From Nocardioides sp. SYSU D00038 (lineage in GTDB: Bacteria > Actinomycetota > Actinomycetes > Propionibacteriales > Nocardioidaceae): DNA of 61,867 bases. Below are positions 16,047 through 23,882 of this stretch, in pieces (the first letter of the stretch is position 1; each line of letters starts with the position of its first letter). The notes below the pieces were generated by a model. That model ran no database searches, was not told the DNA's origin, and saw only the letters and a program-made list of their open reading frames with translations. Made by a program: the position numbers and the translations under genes. The DNA lies in contig NZ_JAFFJT010000033.1 in the NCBI RefSeq assembly GCF_016924665.1, positions 1 to 61,867 on the forward strand. The letters are read 5' to 3'.

Positions 16047-16220
16047 ATGAGGAGCTCGTCGACCCCGCTGGCGCTGGTGCTGTTCGTGGCCGCGGTCGCG
16101 CTCGTGGTGCTCGCCCTGGTGCGCGACGGGGTCAACACCTGGCTGGCGCTGGCCGGCCTGGCCTGTGCCTTCGGGGGCGCGCTCGTCGGCTCGCGGGGCC
16201 GCAGGACGCCGCGGCACTGA
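16047..16220 (+). CDS. Small two-helix membrane protein
   Basis: A 57-residue frame starting at ATG 16047 encodes two hydrophobic segments (about residues 8-25 and 32-48) separated by a short RDGVNT turn, and a basic tail ending GRRTPRH. Codon use has the expected G/C third positions. No good ribosome-binding site is visible and no family is recognised. It lies between valS and a tandem repeat array. It may be real, but support is composition and topology only. Confidence 0.5.
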   Translation: MRSSSTPLALVLFVAAVALVVLALVRDGVNTWLALAGLACAFGGALVGSRGRRTPRH

Positions 16221-16267
16221 CGTCCTGGGTGCCGGTCGGTCGGACGGCCGCGGACGCACCCGTAGCC

Positions 16268-16526
16268 GCACCAACCGCGCAAAGGCGCCGTTCGGACAGC
16301 CGGGACCCATCGCATCGCCGCACCAACCACGCAAAGGCGCCGTTCGGGCGCCCCGGACCACCGGTCAGCTCGCACCTACCACGCAAAGGCGCAGTTCGGG
16401 CAACCCGGACCACCGTGGAGCCGCACCAACCGCGCAAAGGCGCCGTCTGGGCGGCCCGGGTCCCCCACCAGCCCGCATCAACAGCGCAAAGGCGCGGTTC
16501 GGGCCCACTGCGGCCCGAGCCCGGTC
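16268..16526. repeat. Five-copy 52-bp tandem repeat array
   Basis: Units begin at 16268, 16320, 16372, 16423 and 16475 with period 51-52. Each contains the conserved core CGCAAAGGCG followed by a CCGTTCGGGC-like block and a G/C-rich spacer ending near CCACC. The period is not a multiple of three, so it is not a coding repeat. It lies between convergent genes (valS side and clpX). The copies are directly adjacent with no unique spacers, so it is not CRISPR. Confidence 0.85.
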
Positions 16527-16619
16527 TCGACGCACGCCGTCGCGACTTCGTCCCTCGGTCGCGGGCGCTTGCTCGACCACAGACGATCTGCTTGCTCCTC
16601 GTTCCTCGGAGCAACCAGG

Positions 16620-17903
16620 TCAGGCCGACTTCTTCTTCTTCGTCTCGGCCTCGCGGGGCACCAGGGTCGGGGCGACGTCGCCGTCGACGACCTCGCGGCT
16701 GATGACGACCTTCGCGATGTCGCCGCGCGACGGCACGTCGTACATCACGTGGAGGAGGACCTCCTCGATGATCGCGCGGAGGCCGCGGGCACCGGTCTTG
16801 CGCTCCATCGCCTTGTCGGCGATGGCGGCGATGGCGTCGTCGGTGAACTCCAGCTCGACGCCGTCGAGCTCGAAGAGCTTCTGGTACTGCTTGATCAGAG
16901 CGTTGCGGGGCTCGGTGAGGATCTGGACCAGGGCCTCCTGGTCGAGCTTCGTCACACTCGCGATCAGCGGGAGGCGGCCGATGAACTCGGGGATCAGGCC
17001 GAACTTGGTGAGGTCCTCGGGCCGCACCAGCTGGAGCAGGTCGTCGGCGTCGCGCTCGGCGTTGCCGCGCACCTCCGCGGTGAAGCCCAGGGTCTTCTTG
17101 CCGACCCGCTGCTCGATGATGTTCTCGAGCCCGGCGAAGGCGCCGCCGACGACGAACAGGATGTTCGTGGTGTCGATCTGGATGAACTCCTGGTGCGGGT
17201 GCTTGCGCCCGCCCTGCGGCGGCACCGAGGCGGTGGTGCCCTCGATGATCTTCAGCAGCGCCTGCTGCACACCCTCGCCGGAGACGTCACGGGTGATCGA
17301 CGGGTTCTCGGCCTTGCGGGCCACCTTGTCGATCTCGTCGATGTAGATGATGCCGGTCTCGGCCTTCTTGACGTCGTAGTCGGCGGCCTGGATCAGCTTG
17401 AGCAGGATGTTCTCGACGTCCTCACCGACGTAGCCGGCCTCGGTGAGGGCGGTGGCGTCGGCGATGGCGAACGGCACGTTGAGCATCCGCGCGAGGGTCT
17501 GGGCGAGGTAGGTCTTGCCGCACCCGGTGGGTCCGATCACCAGGATGTTGGACTTGGCGACCTCGACGACCTCTTCCTTGGAGTGCTTGCCCGCCACCGG
17601 CTGGAGGCCGGCCTGCACCCGCTTGTAGTGGTTGTAGACCGCGACCGCGAGGGACTTCTTCGCCTGCTCCTGCCCGATGACGTAGGAGTTGAGGAACTCG
17701 AAGATCTCCTTGGGCTTGGGCAGCTCCTCGAGGCTGACCTCGCTGCCCTCGCTGAGCTCCTCCTCGATGATCTCGTTGCAGAGGTCGATGCACTCGTCGC
17801 AGATGTAGACGCCGGGGCCGGCGATGAGCTTCTTGACCTGCTTCTGCGACTTCCCGCAGAAGGAACACTTCAGCAGGTCGCCTCCGTCACCGATGCGTGC
17901 CAC
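16620..17903 (-). CDS. clpX: ATP-dependent Clp protease ATP-binding subunit ClpX
   Basis: AAA+ unfoldase that feeds substrates into the ClpP1P2 chamber. The 427-residue protein has the N-terminal C4 zinc domain (C13, C16, C35, C38), Walker A GPTGCGKT at 124-131, Walker B IIYIDEID and a lysine-rich C-terminus. The GTG start is supported by GAGGAGG 9 nt upstream. It is downstream of clpP1-clpP2 on the same strand with a 112-bp gap that may hold its own promoter. Confidence 0.97.
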   Translation of the reverse strand: MARIGDGGDLLKCSFCGKSQKQVKKLIAGPGVYICDECIDLCNEIIEEELSEGSEVSLEELPKPKEIFEFLNSYVIGQEQAKKSLAVAVYNHYKRVQAGLQPVAGKHSKEEVVEVAKSNILVIGPTGCGKTYLAQTLARMLNVPFAIADATALTEAGYVGEDVENILLKLIQAADYDVKKAETGIIYIDEIDKVARKAENPSITRDVSGEGVQQALLKIIEGTTASVPPQGGRKHPHQEFIQIDTTNILFVVGGAFAGLENIIEQRVGKKTLGFTAEVRGNAERDADDLLQLVRPEDLTKFGLIPEFIGRLPLIASVTKLDQEALVQILTEPRNALIKQYQKLFELDGVELEFTDDAIAAIADKAMERKTGARGLRAIIEEVLLHVMYDVPSRGDIAKVVISREVVDGDVAPTLVPREAETKKKKSA

Positions 17904-18015
17904 GGTGGTCAGCCTCCTCGTTGCGGACGAAACTCCGACGACGGTACCCCGTGCCGGGCCGGTTCAGCTGCTCGGACACGGGCCCGCCCCGACAAGTTCG
18001 CACGTCGGTGATGGG

Positions 18016-18681
18016 TCAGGACGCCGAGAGCGCGGGCGTCTTGAGCGACTCGAGGATCGCGTCGATGAGGCCGTACTCGACGGCACCCTGCGCGGTGAGG
18101 ATCTTGTCGCGCTCGATGTCGCGGCTGACGTCGTCGATGGAGCGACCGCTGTGGTCGCTGATCATCTTCTCGAGCAGCTCGCGCATCCGCAGGATCTCGT
18201 TGGCCTGGATCTCGATGTCGGAGGTCTGGCCGAAGGTGCCCTCGGTGTAGGGCTGGTGGATCAGGATCCGGCTGTTGGGCAGCGCCAGCCGCTTGCCGGC
18301 GGTGCCGGCGGCGAGCAGGATCGCGGCGGCCGAGGCGGCTTGGCCGATGCACACGGTCTGCACGTCGGGCTTGATGAACTTCATCGTGTCGTAGATGGCC
18401 GTCAGCGCCGTGAACGAGCCGCCCGGGCTGTTGATGTAGATGCTGATGTCCTGGTCGGGGTTCATCGACTGCAGGCAGAGCAGCTGGGCGATGACCGCGT
18501 TGGCGACGTCGTCGGAGATCGGCGTGCCGAGGTAGATGATGCGGTCCTCGAACAGCTTGGCGTAGGGGTCGATGCGGCGGAAGCCGTAGGACGTCCGCTC
18601 CTCCCACTGGGGGATGTAGTAGTTCATCGACGGGCTGAGGTCGGGGGTCTGGTCGGGGGTCTGGTCGGGGGTGTGGTTCAT
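18016..18681 (-). CDS. clpP2: ATP-dependent Clp protease proteolytic subunit ClpP2
   Basis: Second subunit of the mixed actinobacterial ClpP1P2 peptidase. The catalytic triad is S117 (GQAASAA), H142 (LIHQP) and D188. The 221-residue form begins at ATG 18681, supported by AAGGA 7-8 nt upstream and 3 nt after the clpP1 stop. Residues 2-14 are a DQTP-type repeat made by three 12-bp units (18641-18676), an unusual N-terminal extension before the conserved NYYIPQWEER segment at residue 20. Confidence 0.95.
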   Translation of the reverse strand: MNHTPDQTPDQTPDLSPSMNYYIPQWEERTSYGFRRIDPYAKLFEDRIIYLGTPISDDVANAVIAQLLCLQSMNPDQDISIYINSPGGSFTALTAIYDTMKFIKPDVQTVCIGQAASAAAILLAAGTAGKRLALPNSRILIHQPYTEGTFGQTSDIEIQANEILRMRELLEKMISDHSGRSIDDVSRDIERDKILTAQGAVEYGLIDAILESLKTPALSAS

Positions 18682-18684
18682 GGG

Positions 18685-19335
18685 TCAGTCCTTCTGGTGG
18701 GCCGGCCGGCCGTCGTCGGCGGCTTCGCGGGCGCTCTTGATGACCTGGTCGACGAGGCCGTACTCGAGCGCCTCCTGGGCGGTGAACCAGCGGTCGCGGT
18801 CGGCGTCGGCGGTCACCTGGTCGACCGACTGACCGGTGTGCTCGCTGATCAGCTCGAGCAGCACCTTCTTGATGTGCAGCGACTGCTGGGCCTGGATCTT
18901 GATGTCGGAGGCCGAGCCGCCCATGCCGGACGACGGCTGGTGCATCATGATCCGCGCGTGCGGCAGGGCGTAGCGCTTGCCGCGGGTGCCGGCGCAGAGC
19001 AGGAACTGGCCCATCGACGCGGCCAGGCCCATGCCCACGGTCGCCACGTCGTTGGGGATGTAGTTCATGGTGTCGTAGATCGCCATGCCGGCGTCGACGG
19101 AGCCACCGGGGCTGTTGATGTGGAGGAAGATGTCCGCCTCGGGGTCCTCGGCCGAGAGCAGGAGCAGCTGGGCGCAGATCGCGTTGGCGTTCTGGTCGCG
19201 GACCTCGGAGCCGAGGAACACGATGCGCTCGCGCAGCAGCCGCTGGTAGATGTGGTCGTCGAGGACGTTGAGCCCGGCCGCACCCATCCGGTGCTCGTGC
19301 GGCCCGAGCGAGTCGTGGCTGGAGTTGTGGTTCAC
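18685..19335 (-). CDS. clpP1: ATP-dependent Clp protease proteolytic subunit ClpP1
   Basis: First subunit of the ClpP1P2 complex. The triad is S107 (GLAASMG), H132 (MMHQP) and D177. I chose the GTG at 19335 (216 residues) because a TAGGGT hexamer at 19343-19348 lies 7 nt upstream, consistent with a leaderless start; the open frame reaches 19371. Immediately followed by clpP2. In actinobacteria clpP1P2 is usually essential and controlled by ClgR; I saw no clear ClgR site here. Confidence 0.94.
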   Translation of the reverse strand: MNHNSSHDSLGPHEHRMGAAGLNVLDDHIYQRLLRERIVFLGSEVRDQNANAICAQLLLLSAEDPEADIFLHINSPGGSVDAGMAIYDTMNYIPNDVATVGMGLAASMGQFLLCAGTRGKRYALPHARIMMHQPSSGMGGSASDIKIQAQQSLHIKKVLLELISEHTGQSVDQVTADADRDRWFTAQEALEYGLVDQVIKSAREAADDGRPAHQKD

Positions 19336-19443
19336 GTGCTCGACCCTAGCCGTCCCGACCCCCACAACCACGGCTCATCCACCGTTGTTCGCGGACAGCG
19401 GATTTCACCGGTACGGCGGGGCGTCGGTCCCGCGGTGGCCGGG

Positions 19444-19502
19444 TAGTCCCGGACGTTTCCGGGGTCGACACGCCGGGCGGGCCCCGGAAACGTCAGGGAC
19501 TA
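19444..19502. repeat. 59-bp palindromic element, copy 2
   Basis: Arms 19444-19464 and 19482-19502 match at 20 of 21 positions as an inverted repeat, each starting TAGTCCC and containing GACGTTTCCGGGG. It resembles copy 1 (4453-4511). Here it lies upstream of clpP1 and downstream of the lipase-like gene, so it could also fold as that gene's terminator. Confidence 0.75.
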
Positions 19503-19542
19503 TCCCGGCGGGGCGCCTCGAGAACGGCGGGCACGGGCGGCG

Positions 19543-20718
19543 TCAGGCGAGCCACTCGGCGAGGGCGTCGTGGACCCGGGGGTGGTTGAGCAGGCCGAAG
19601 TGGTCGGTGCGGCCCACGTGGAGCAGGGTGGCGTCGGGGAACAGGGTGCGGCCCCGACGGTCGCGACCCACCGCGGAGCGGGGTCGGACGAGCAGGTCGC
19701 CGACGACGTGGCCCACGGGGTGGCGGGCGGAGCGGGTCAGGGTGGCCGCGACGAGGCGGTAGCGGGCGCCCGGGAGCGGGGGCACGTCCTCGGCGAGCCC
19801 GGCGACGAGGTCGTGCACGCCGCGCGAGCGCCAGTCGAGCACCCGCCCGAACGCCGCGGTCTCCGGCAGCCACGACAGCCCCCGGCTGCCGTGCCCGATC
19901 CCCCACGCGATCGGCGCGCCCAGGTGGGGGCTGCCGAGGGTCACGACGTCGCTGACCAGGCCGGTCCAGGGCCGCTCGGCCGGCGTGGCGACGGCCGACG
20001 CCGCGCGCACCACCAGACCCCCCAGCGAGTGGCCCACCAGCGCGACCCGGGCCACCGGCACGGGCCAGGCGTCGACGAGCCGCTGCACCAGGGCCGAGAG
20101 CGCGGCGCCGTTCTCGCGCAGCGGCAGACCGGTGTTGGCGCGCAGCAGCAGCGGGGTCCAGCCCCGCCCCGCCAGCGCCTCGGCGTACGTCGTGCCGGTG
20201 CGGTCGCGGTGCAGGCTCCAGTAGTCCTCGTTCTCGCACAGGCCGTGCAGGAACAGCACGATCCGCTCCCCTGCCGCCGGGAACGCCGCCGCGAGGGCCT
20301 CGGCCTCGAGGTCGACGTCACGGCCGTCGAGGCGCACCGCCATGGGGATCGCCAGCTGCGGCCGCTCCGCCAGCAACCGGTCGCCGATCAGCCCGTTGAC
20401 CGCCGAGGACACGAACCGCCCGCGCGGCCCGTCCTCGAGCCGCGGGCCGGCGCCGGTGGCCGCCGCCCGGTCGAGGCCGGTCGAGGCGGCGCGCAGCCCG
20501 GCGCCGAGGCCGGCGTAGACCGCGGTGGCGATGCTGCGGTGGGCGACCTCGGGGAGCGTGGACGTGCCCCCGGTCGCGCGGCGCACCAGCCCGTGCACCC
20601 GGTCGGCGACCGCGAGGTGGGTGTCGCGCGCGCTGCGCACGACCAGCTCCTCGGAGACCTCCGCCAGCAGCGACAGGGCGTCGAGGTACGTCGGGCCGGG
20701 GGCCGCGGTCGTGCGCAT
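19543..20718 (-). CDS. Alpha/beta-hydrolase, PGAP1/lipase-like
   Basis: A 391-residue protein with an N-terminal helical region (about 1-120) and a C-terminal alpha/beta-hydrolase domain. The oxyanion strand reads VLFLHGLCEN, the nucleophile is S231 in GHSLGG, and GSPHLGAP is typical of PGAP1/triacylglycerol lipase relatives; a late DHFGLLNHP probably gives the catalytic His. There is no signal peptide. The ATG at 20718 has TAGGCT 7 nt upstream. Esterase or lipase activity is family knowledge; the substrate is unknown. Confidence 0.8.
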   Translation of the reverse strand: MRTTAAPGPTYLDALSLLAEVSEELVVRSARDTHLAVADRVHGLVRRATGGTSTLPEVAHRSIATAVYAGLGAGLRAASTGLDRAAATGAGPRLEDGPRGRFVSSAVNGLIGDRLLAERPQLAIPMAVRLDGRDVDLEAEALAAAFPAAGERIVLFLHGLCENEDYWSLHRDRTGTTYAEALAGRGWTPLLLRANTGLPLRENGAALSALVQRLVDAWPVPVARVALVGHSLGGLVVRAASAVATPAERPWTGLVSDVVTLGSPHLGAPIAWGIGHGSRGLSWLPETAAFGRVLDWRSRGVHDLVAGLAEDVPPLPGARYRLVAATLTRSARHPVGHVVGDLLVRPRSAVGRDRRGRTLFPDATLLHVGRTDHFGLLNHPRVHDALAEWLA

Positions 20719-20840
20719 GGCGCGCAGCCTACGCCGTCAGTGAACGACTGTGCACTCAACCCGCCTCACGGCCCCTACCGATCGGCGGCTAGCCTGCGAG
20801 CGGCGACCCACCACCCCCACCCGACGACAGGGGCCGACCC

Positions 20841-22040
20841 GTGCTGATCGACCGCTTCCGCGGCCACGACCCGGAGCTCGCCGTGCCGGACGCCGTCGCG
20901 GAGCTGGCCGCGCTCGACCTGCCGGCCGACCCGACGCCGCTGCTGCTGCCGGTGGTGCCGGTGCTGCGCGCCAATCCCTTCCAGCAGCTGCTCTACTCCG
21001 GCCTCGCGGCACGCAACATCCGTCCGCTGGCGGCGTTCACCCTGCAACGGGTGCTGGAGCTGCGCGCCGCACTCCCCCCCGACGCGCCGCGGATGCTCGT
21101 GCACCTGCACTGGCTGAGCAACGTGATGTCGGCTGCCGAGGGCCCCGGGCAGGCGGCCCGCCGATCAGAGCGGTTCCTCTCCCGGCTCGCCGAGCTCCGG
21201 GAGCAGGGGGCAGCGGTGCTCTGGACCGTGCACAACGTGCTCCCCCACGACGCCCGCTTCCCCGAGCTCGAGACCGAGCTGCACCGCCGCGTCGCCGAGC
21301 AGGTCGACCTGGTGCACGTGATGAGCCCCCGCACCCGCGAGCTCATGGCGCCGCTGGCCGAGCTGCCCGCCGAGCACACCTTCCGGGTGCCGCACCCCAG
21401 CTACGTGGGCGTCTACCCCCAGTACGTCTCCCGCGCCCAGGCCCGCGCCGAGCTGGGCCTGCCCGAGGACGCGGTGGTCTTCCTCCAGCTGGGCCGGGTG
21501 GCGCCGTACAAGGGCACCTCCGAGCTGGTCGCGGCCGCCGGGACCCTCGCCGCGGAGCGATCCGGCCGGGTCCACCTGGTCATCGCCGGCGACCCGGTGC
21601 CGGGCGAGGCCACCGACGCCGTGCGTGCCGCCGCGGCCGACCACCCCAGCCTGCACGGCTTCCTGGGCCGGGTGCCCGACCCGCAGCTGCAGGTGTTCCT
21701 GGCCGCCGCCGACGTGATGGCGCTGCCCTACCGCGCCTCCCTCAACTCCGGCGCGCTGCACCTCGCGCTGGGCGCCGGCCTGCCCGTCGTGCTGCCCCGC
21801 TCCAGCGGCGAGGCGGCCGGGGCCGATCCCGCGTGGGCGGAGGTCTACGACGACGCCGACCCCGCCGGGCTGCTGGGCGCGCTGCGGAGCGCGGCCGACC
21901 GGCTGGTGGGGCCGGCGCCCGCGGCGGCCGCCCGGGCCGCGGTCGCCGACGTCGCGCCTCCACTGGTCGCGGCGGCGTTCGCCGACGTGCTGCGGCACTG
22001 GGCCGACACCGGCACGGTGCCGGCCGACCGGCGCGCCTGA
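20841..22040 (+). CDS. Glycosyltransferase, GT-B fold
   Basis: A 399-residue protein with two Rossmann-like halves. HLHWLSN and WTVHNVLPHD belong to the acceptor half; LGRVAPYKGTSEL and ADVMALPYRASLNSGALHLAL belong to the nucleotide-sugar half, as in GT4-like enzymes. Start is the GTG at 20841, with a weak AGGGG site upstream. It stands alone between divergent and convergent genes, so the acceptor (polysaccharide, lipid or small molecule) cannot be inferred. Confidence 0.8.
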   Translation: MLIDRFRGHDPELAVPDAVAELAALDLPADPTPLLLPVVPVLRANPFQQLLYSGLAARNIRPLAAFTLQRVLELRAALPPDAPRMLVHLHWLSNVMSAAEGPGQAARRSERFLSRLAELREQGAAVLWTVHNVLPHDARFPELETELHRRVAEQVDLVHVMSPRTRELMAPLAELPAEHTFRVPHPSYVGVYPQYVSRAQARAELGLPEDAVVFLQLGRVAPYKGTSELVAAAGTLAAERSGRVHLVIAGDPVPGEATDAVRAAAADHPSLHGFLGRVPDPQLQVFLAAADVMALPYRASLNSGALHLALGAGLPVVLPRSSGEAAGADPAWAEVYDDADPAGLLGALRSAADRLVGPAPAAAARAAVADVAPPLVAAAFADVLRHWADTGTVPADRRA

Positions 22041-22071
22041 CCCTCAGGCCGGGCGCCCCGCGGCCCTGCGG

Positions 22072-23481
22072 TCAGTCCTCGTCGGGGCCGTCGGCGGCGT
22101 CGGCGCCAGCGTCGGCGTCATCCGCAGCGAGCACCTCGTCCTCGGGCTCACCGATGCTGCCGTCGGGGCGCAGGTTCTTGAGCTCGACCACGTTGCCGGA
22201 GGCGTCCTTGACCACGGCCGACTCCACGATCGTGGCCAGCGCCTTGCCGCGCAGGATCTCCTGCACCAGCTCGGGGATGTGGTTGTGCTCGAACATGTGG
22301 TTGGCGAACTCCTGCGGGTCCTGACCCGACTGCTGGGCCCGCCGGACCAGGTGCTGGGAGAGCTCGTTCTGGTCGACGCCGAGCTCGGCCTTCTTGGCGA
22401 CCGCGTCGAGGATGAACTGGGCGGCGACGGCGTCGCGGACCCGCCGCTCGAGGTCGGCCTCGAACTCCTCGATGGTCTGGCCCTCGTCCTCGAGGTACTT
22501 CTCCATCGTGATGCCGGCGTAGGCGAGCTGCTGCTCGACGTTCTGGCGCCGGGCGTTGAGCTCGTCGGTGACGACGCCCTCGGGCAGCGGGATCTCGACC
22601 TTCTCCAGCAGCACCTCGAGGACGGCGTCGCGCGCCGCGGCGGCCTGCTCGAGGCGCTTGCCCCGGCCGAGGCGCTCGCGGACGTCGGCGGTGAGCTCCT
22701 CGATGGTGTCGAACTCCGAGGCCAGCTGGGCGAACTCGTCGTCGGCGTCGGGCAGCTCCTGCTCCTGGACCTGGCTGATGCTGACGGTGACGTCGACGGG
22801 CTGGCCGACCAGGTCGCCGCCCACCAGCTCGGACTGGAAGGTCTTCTCGTCGCCGGCGGCCATGCCGACCAGGGCCTCGTCGAGGCCCTCGATCATGCCG
22901 CCGCGGCCGACCTTGTAGCTCATGCCGGTGACCTCGGCGCCGTCGACGACCTCGCCGTCCTGGAGGGCCTTGAGGTCGAGGACCACGAAGTCGCCGTCGG
23001 CGGCGGGGCGCTCGACGTCGGACAGGGTCGCGAACCGCTCGCGCAGCGCGGCCAGCTGCTCCTCGACGTCGGCGTCGGTGACCTCGACGTCGTCGACCTG
23101 GGCCTCGAGGCCGTCGTAGGACGGCAGCTCGAACTCGGGCTTCACGTCGACCTCGACGGTGAACTCCAGCGGGCCGTCACCCTCGATCTCGCGAGTCACC
23201 TCGAGCTCGGGCTGCGAGAGCGGCTCGAGGTCGTTCTCGCGGAGCACCTCGGAGTAGGCGCGGGTCAGGATGGTGTCCATCGCCTGGCCGATGACGGCCT
23301 CGCGGCCGACCTGGCGGTCGATGACCGCCGGCGGCACCTTGCCGCGGCGGAAGCCGGGGACGTTGATCTGCTCCGCGATCTGCTTGTACGCCGCGTCGAG
23401 GCTCGGCTTGAGCTCCTCGAAGGGCACCTCGACGGTCAGCTTGGCCCGGGTCGGGCTCAAGGTCTCGACGGCGCTCTTCAC
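22072..23481 (-). CDS. tig: Trigger factor
   Basis: Ribosome-bound chaperone with peptidyl-prolyl isomerase activity. The 469-residue protein has the ribosome-docking motif GFRRGKVP at 43-50, a central FKBP-type domain (about 155-245) and the helical C-terminal cradle, ending in an acidic Asp/Ala tail. The GTG at 23481 is chosen because AAGGAG lies 8 nt upstream and homology begins there. Just upstream are short tandem repeats and two tRNA genes on the same strand. Proximity to clpP1P2X is typical for bacteria, though two genes intervene. Confidence 0.95.
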   Translation of the reverse strand: MKSAVETLSPTRAKLTVEVPFEELKPSLDAAYKQIAEQINVPGFRRGKVPPAVIDRQVGREAVIGQAMDTILTRAYSEVLRENDLEPLSQPELEVTREIEGDGPLEFTVEVDVKPEFELPSYDGLEAQVDDVEVTDADVEEQLAALRERFATLSDVERPAADGDFVVLDLKALQDGEVVDGAEVTGMSYKVGRGGMIEGLDEALVGMAAGDEKTFQSELVGGDLVGQPVDVTVSISQVQEQELPDADDEFAQLASEFDTIEELTADVRERLGRGKRLEQAAAARDAVLEVLLEKVEIPLPEGVVTDELNARRQNVEQQLAYAGITMEKYLEDEGQTIEEFEADLERRVRDAVAAQFILDAVAKKAELGVDQNELSQHLVRRAQQSGQDPQEFANHMFEHNHIPELVQEILRGKALATIVESAVVKDASGNVVELKNLRPDGSIGEPEDEVLAADDADAGADAADGPDED

Positions 23482-23520
23482 AGGGGGATCTCCTTCATCT
23501 CGTCCCGACGCGGTGCCGGG

Positions 23521-23596
23521 CAGTTCTGGGCAGTTCTGGGCAGTTCTGGGCAGTGCTGGGTGCTGTGCTGGGTGCTGTGCTGGGTGGTGTGCTGGA
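23521..23596. repeat. 10-bp and 12-bp microsatellites upstream of tig
   Basis: Four copies of CAGTTCTGGG (23521-23560, the last with one change) run directly into three copies of TGCTGTGCTGGG-like 12-mers (23561-23596). They lie between the tRNA-Pro gene and tig, within the likely tig leader or promoter. Copy number could vary by slippage. Confidence 0.85.
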
Positions 23597-23620
23597 CGGT
23601 CCTGGACCGTGAGTCGTGCG

Positions 23621-23693
23621 TCGGGGCGACAGGACTCGAACCTGCGATCTCCTGCTCCCAAAGCAGGCGCGCTAGCCACTACGCTACGCCCCG
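23621..23693 (-). tRNA. tRNA-Pro (anticodon TGG)
   Basis: Cloverleaf of 73 nt. Acceptor arms CGGGGCG/CGCCCCG, anticodon stem CCTGC/GCAGG enclosing loop TTTGGGA with anticodon TGG, and T-loop GGTTCGAGTCC. The discriminator is A and the CCA end is not encoded. Confidence 0.93.
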
Positions 23694-23729
23694 CCAAGAG
23701 GCCTCCCGGGGGTCCGGACGGCTCCTGAG

Positions 23730-23800
23730 AGCGGATGACGGGAATCGAACCCGCGTAGCCAGTTTGGAAGACTGGGGCTCTACCATTGAGCTACATCCGC
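23730..23800 (-). tRNA. tRNA-Gly (anticodon TCC)
   Basis: Cloverleaf of 71 nt. Acceptor arms GCGGATG/CATCCGC, anticodon stem CCAGT/ACTGG with loop CTTCCAA giving anticodon TCC, T-arm CGGGTTCGATTCCCG. The discriminator is T as usual for bacterial tRNA-Gly. It lies 36 nt upstream of tRNA-Pro and is probably cotranscribed with it. Confidence 0.93.
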
Positions 23801-23882
23801 GCACCCCGCATCGGTCCCCCGCGGGGGCGCGAAAATGGGCGTGTTCATGGTGCCACACGCAGGGCTGCCCGCCCCAAACGGG

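Noticed and set aside
16268..16526. Possible CRISPR array
   Set aside because: Period is 52 bp with no unique spacers between identical repeats, and no cas genes are near.
16165..17346. Plus-strand frame through the repeat array into clpX
   Set aside because: Antisense to clpX and explained by repeat composition.
23521..23596. Riboswitch or attenuator in front of tig
   Set aside because: Sequence is simple tandem repeat with no conserved RNA structure.
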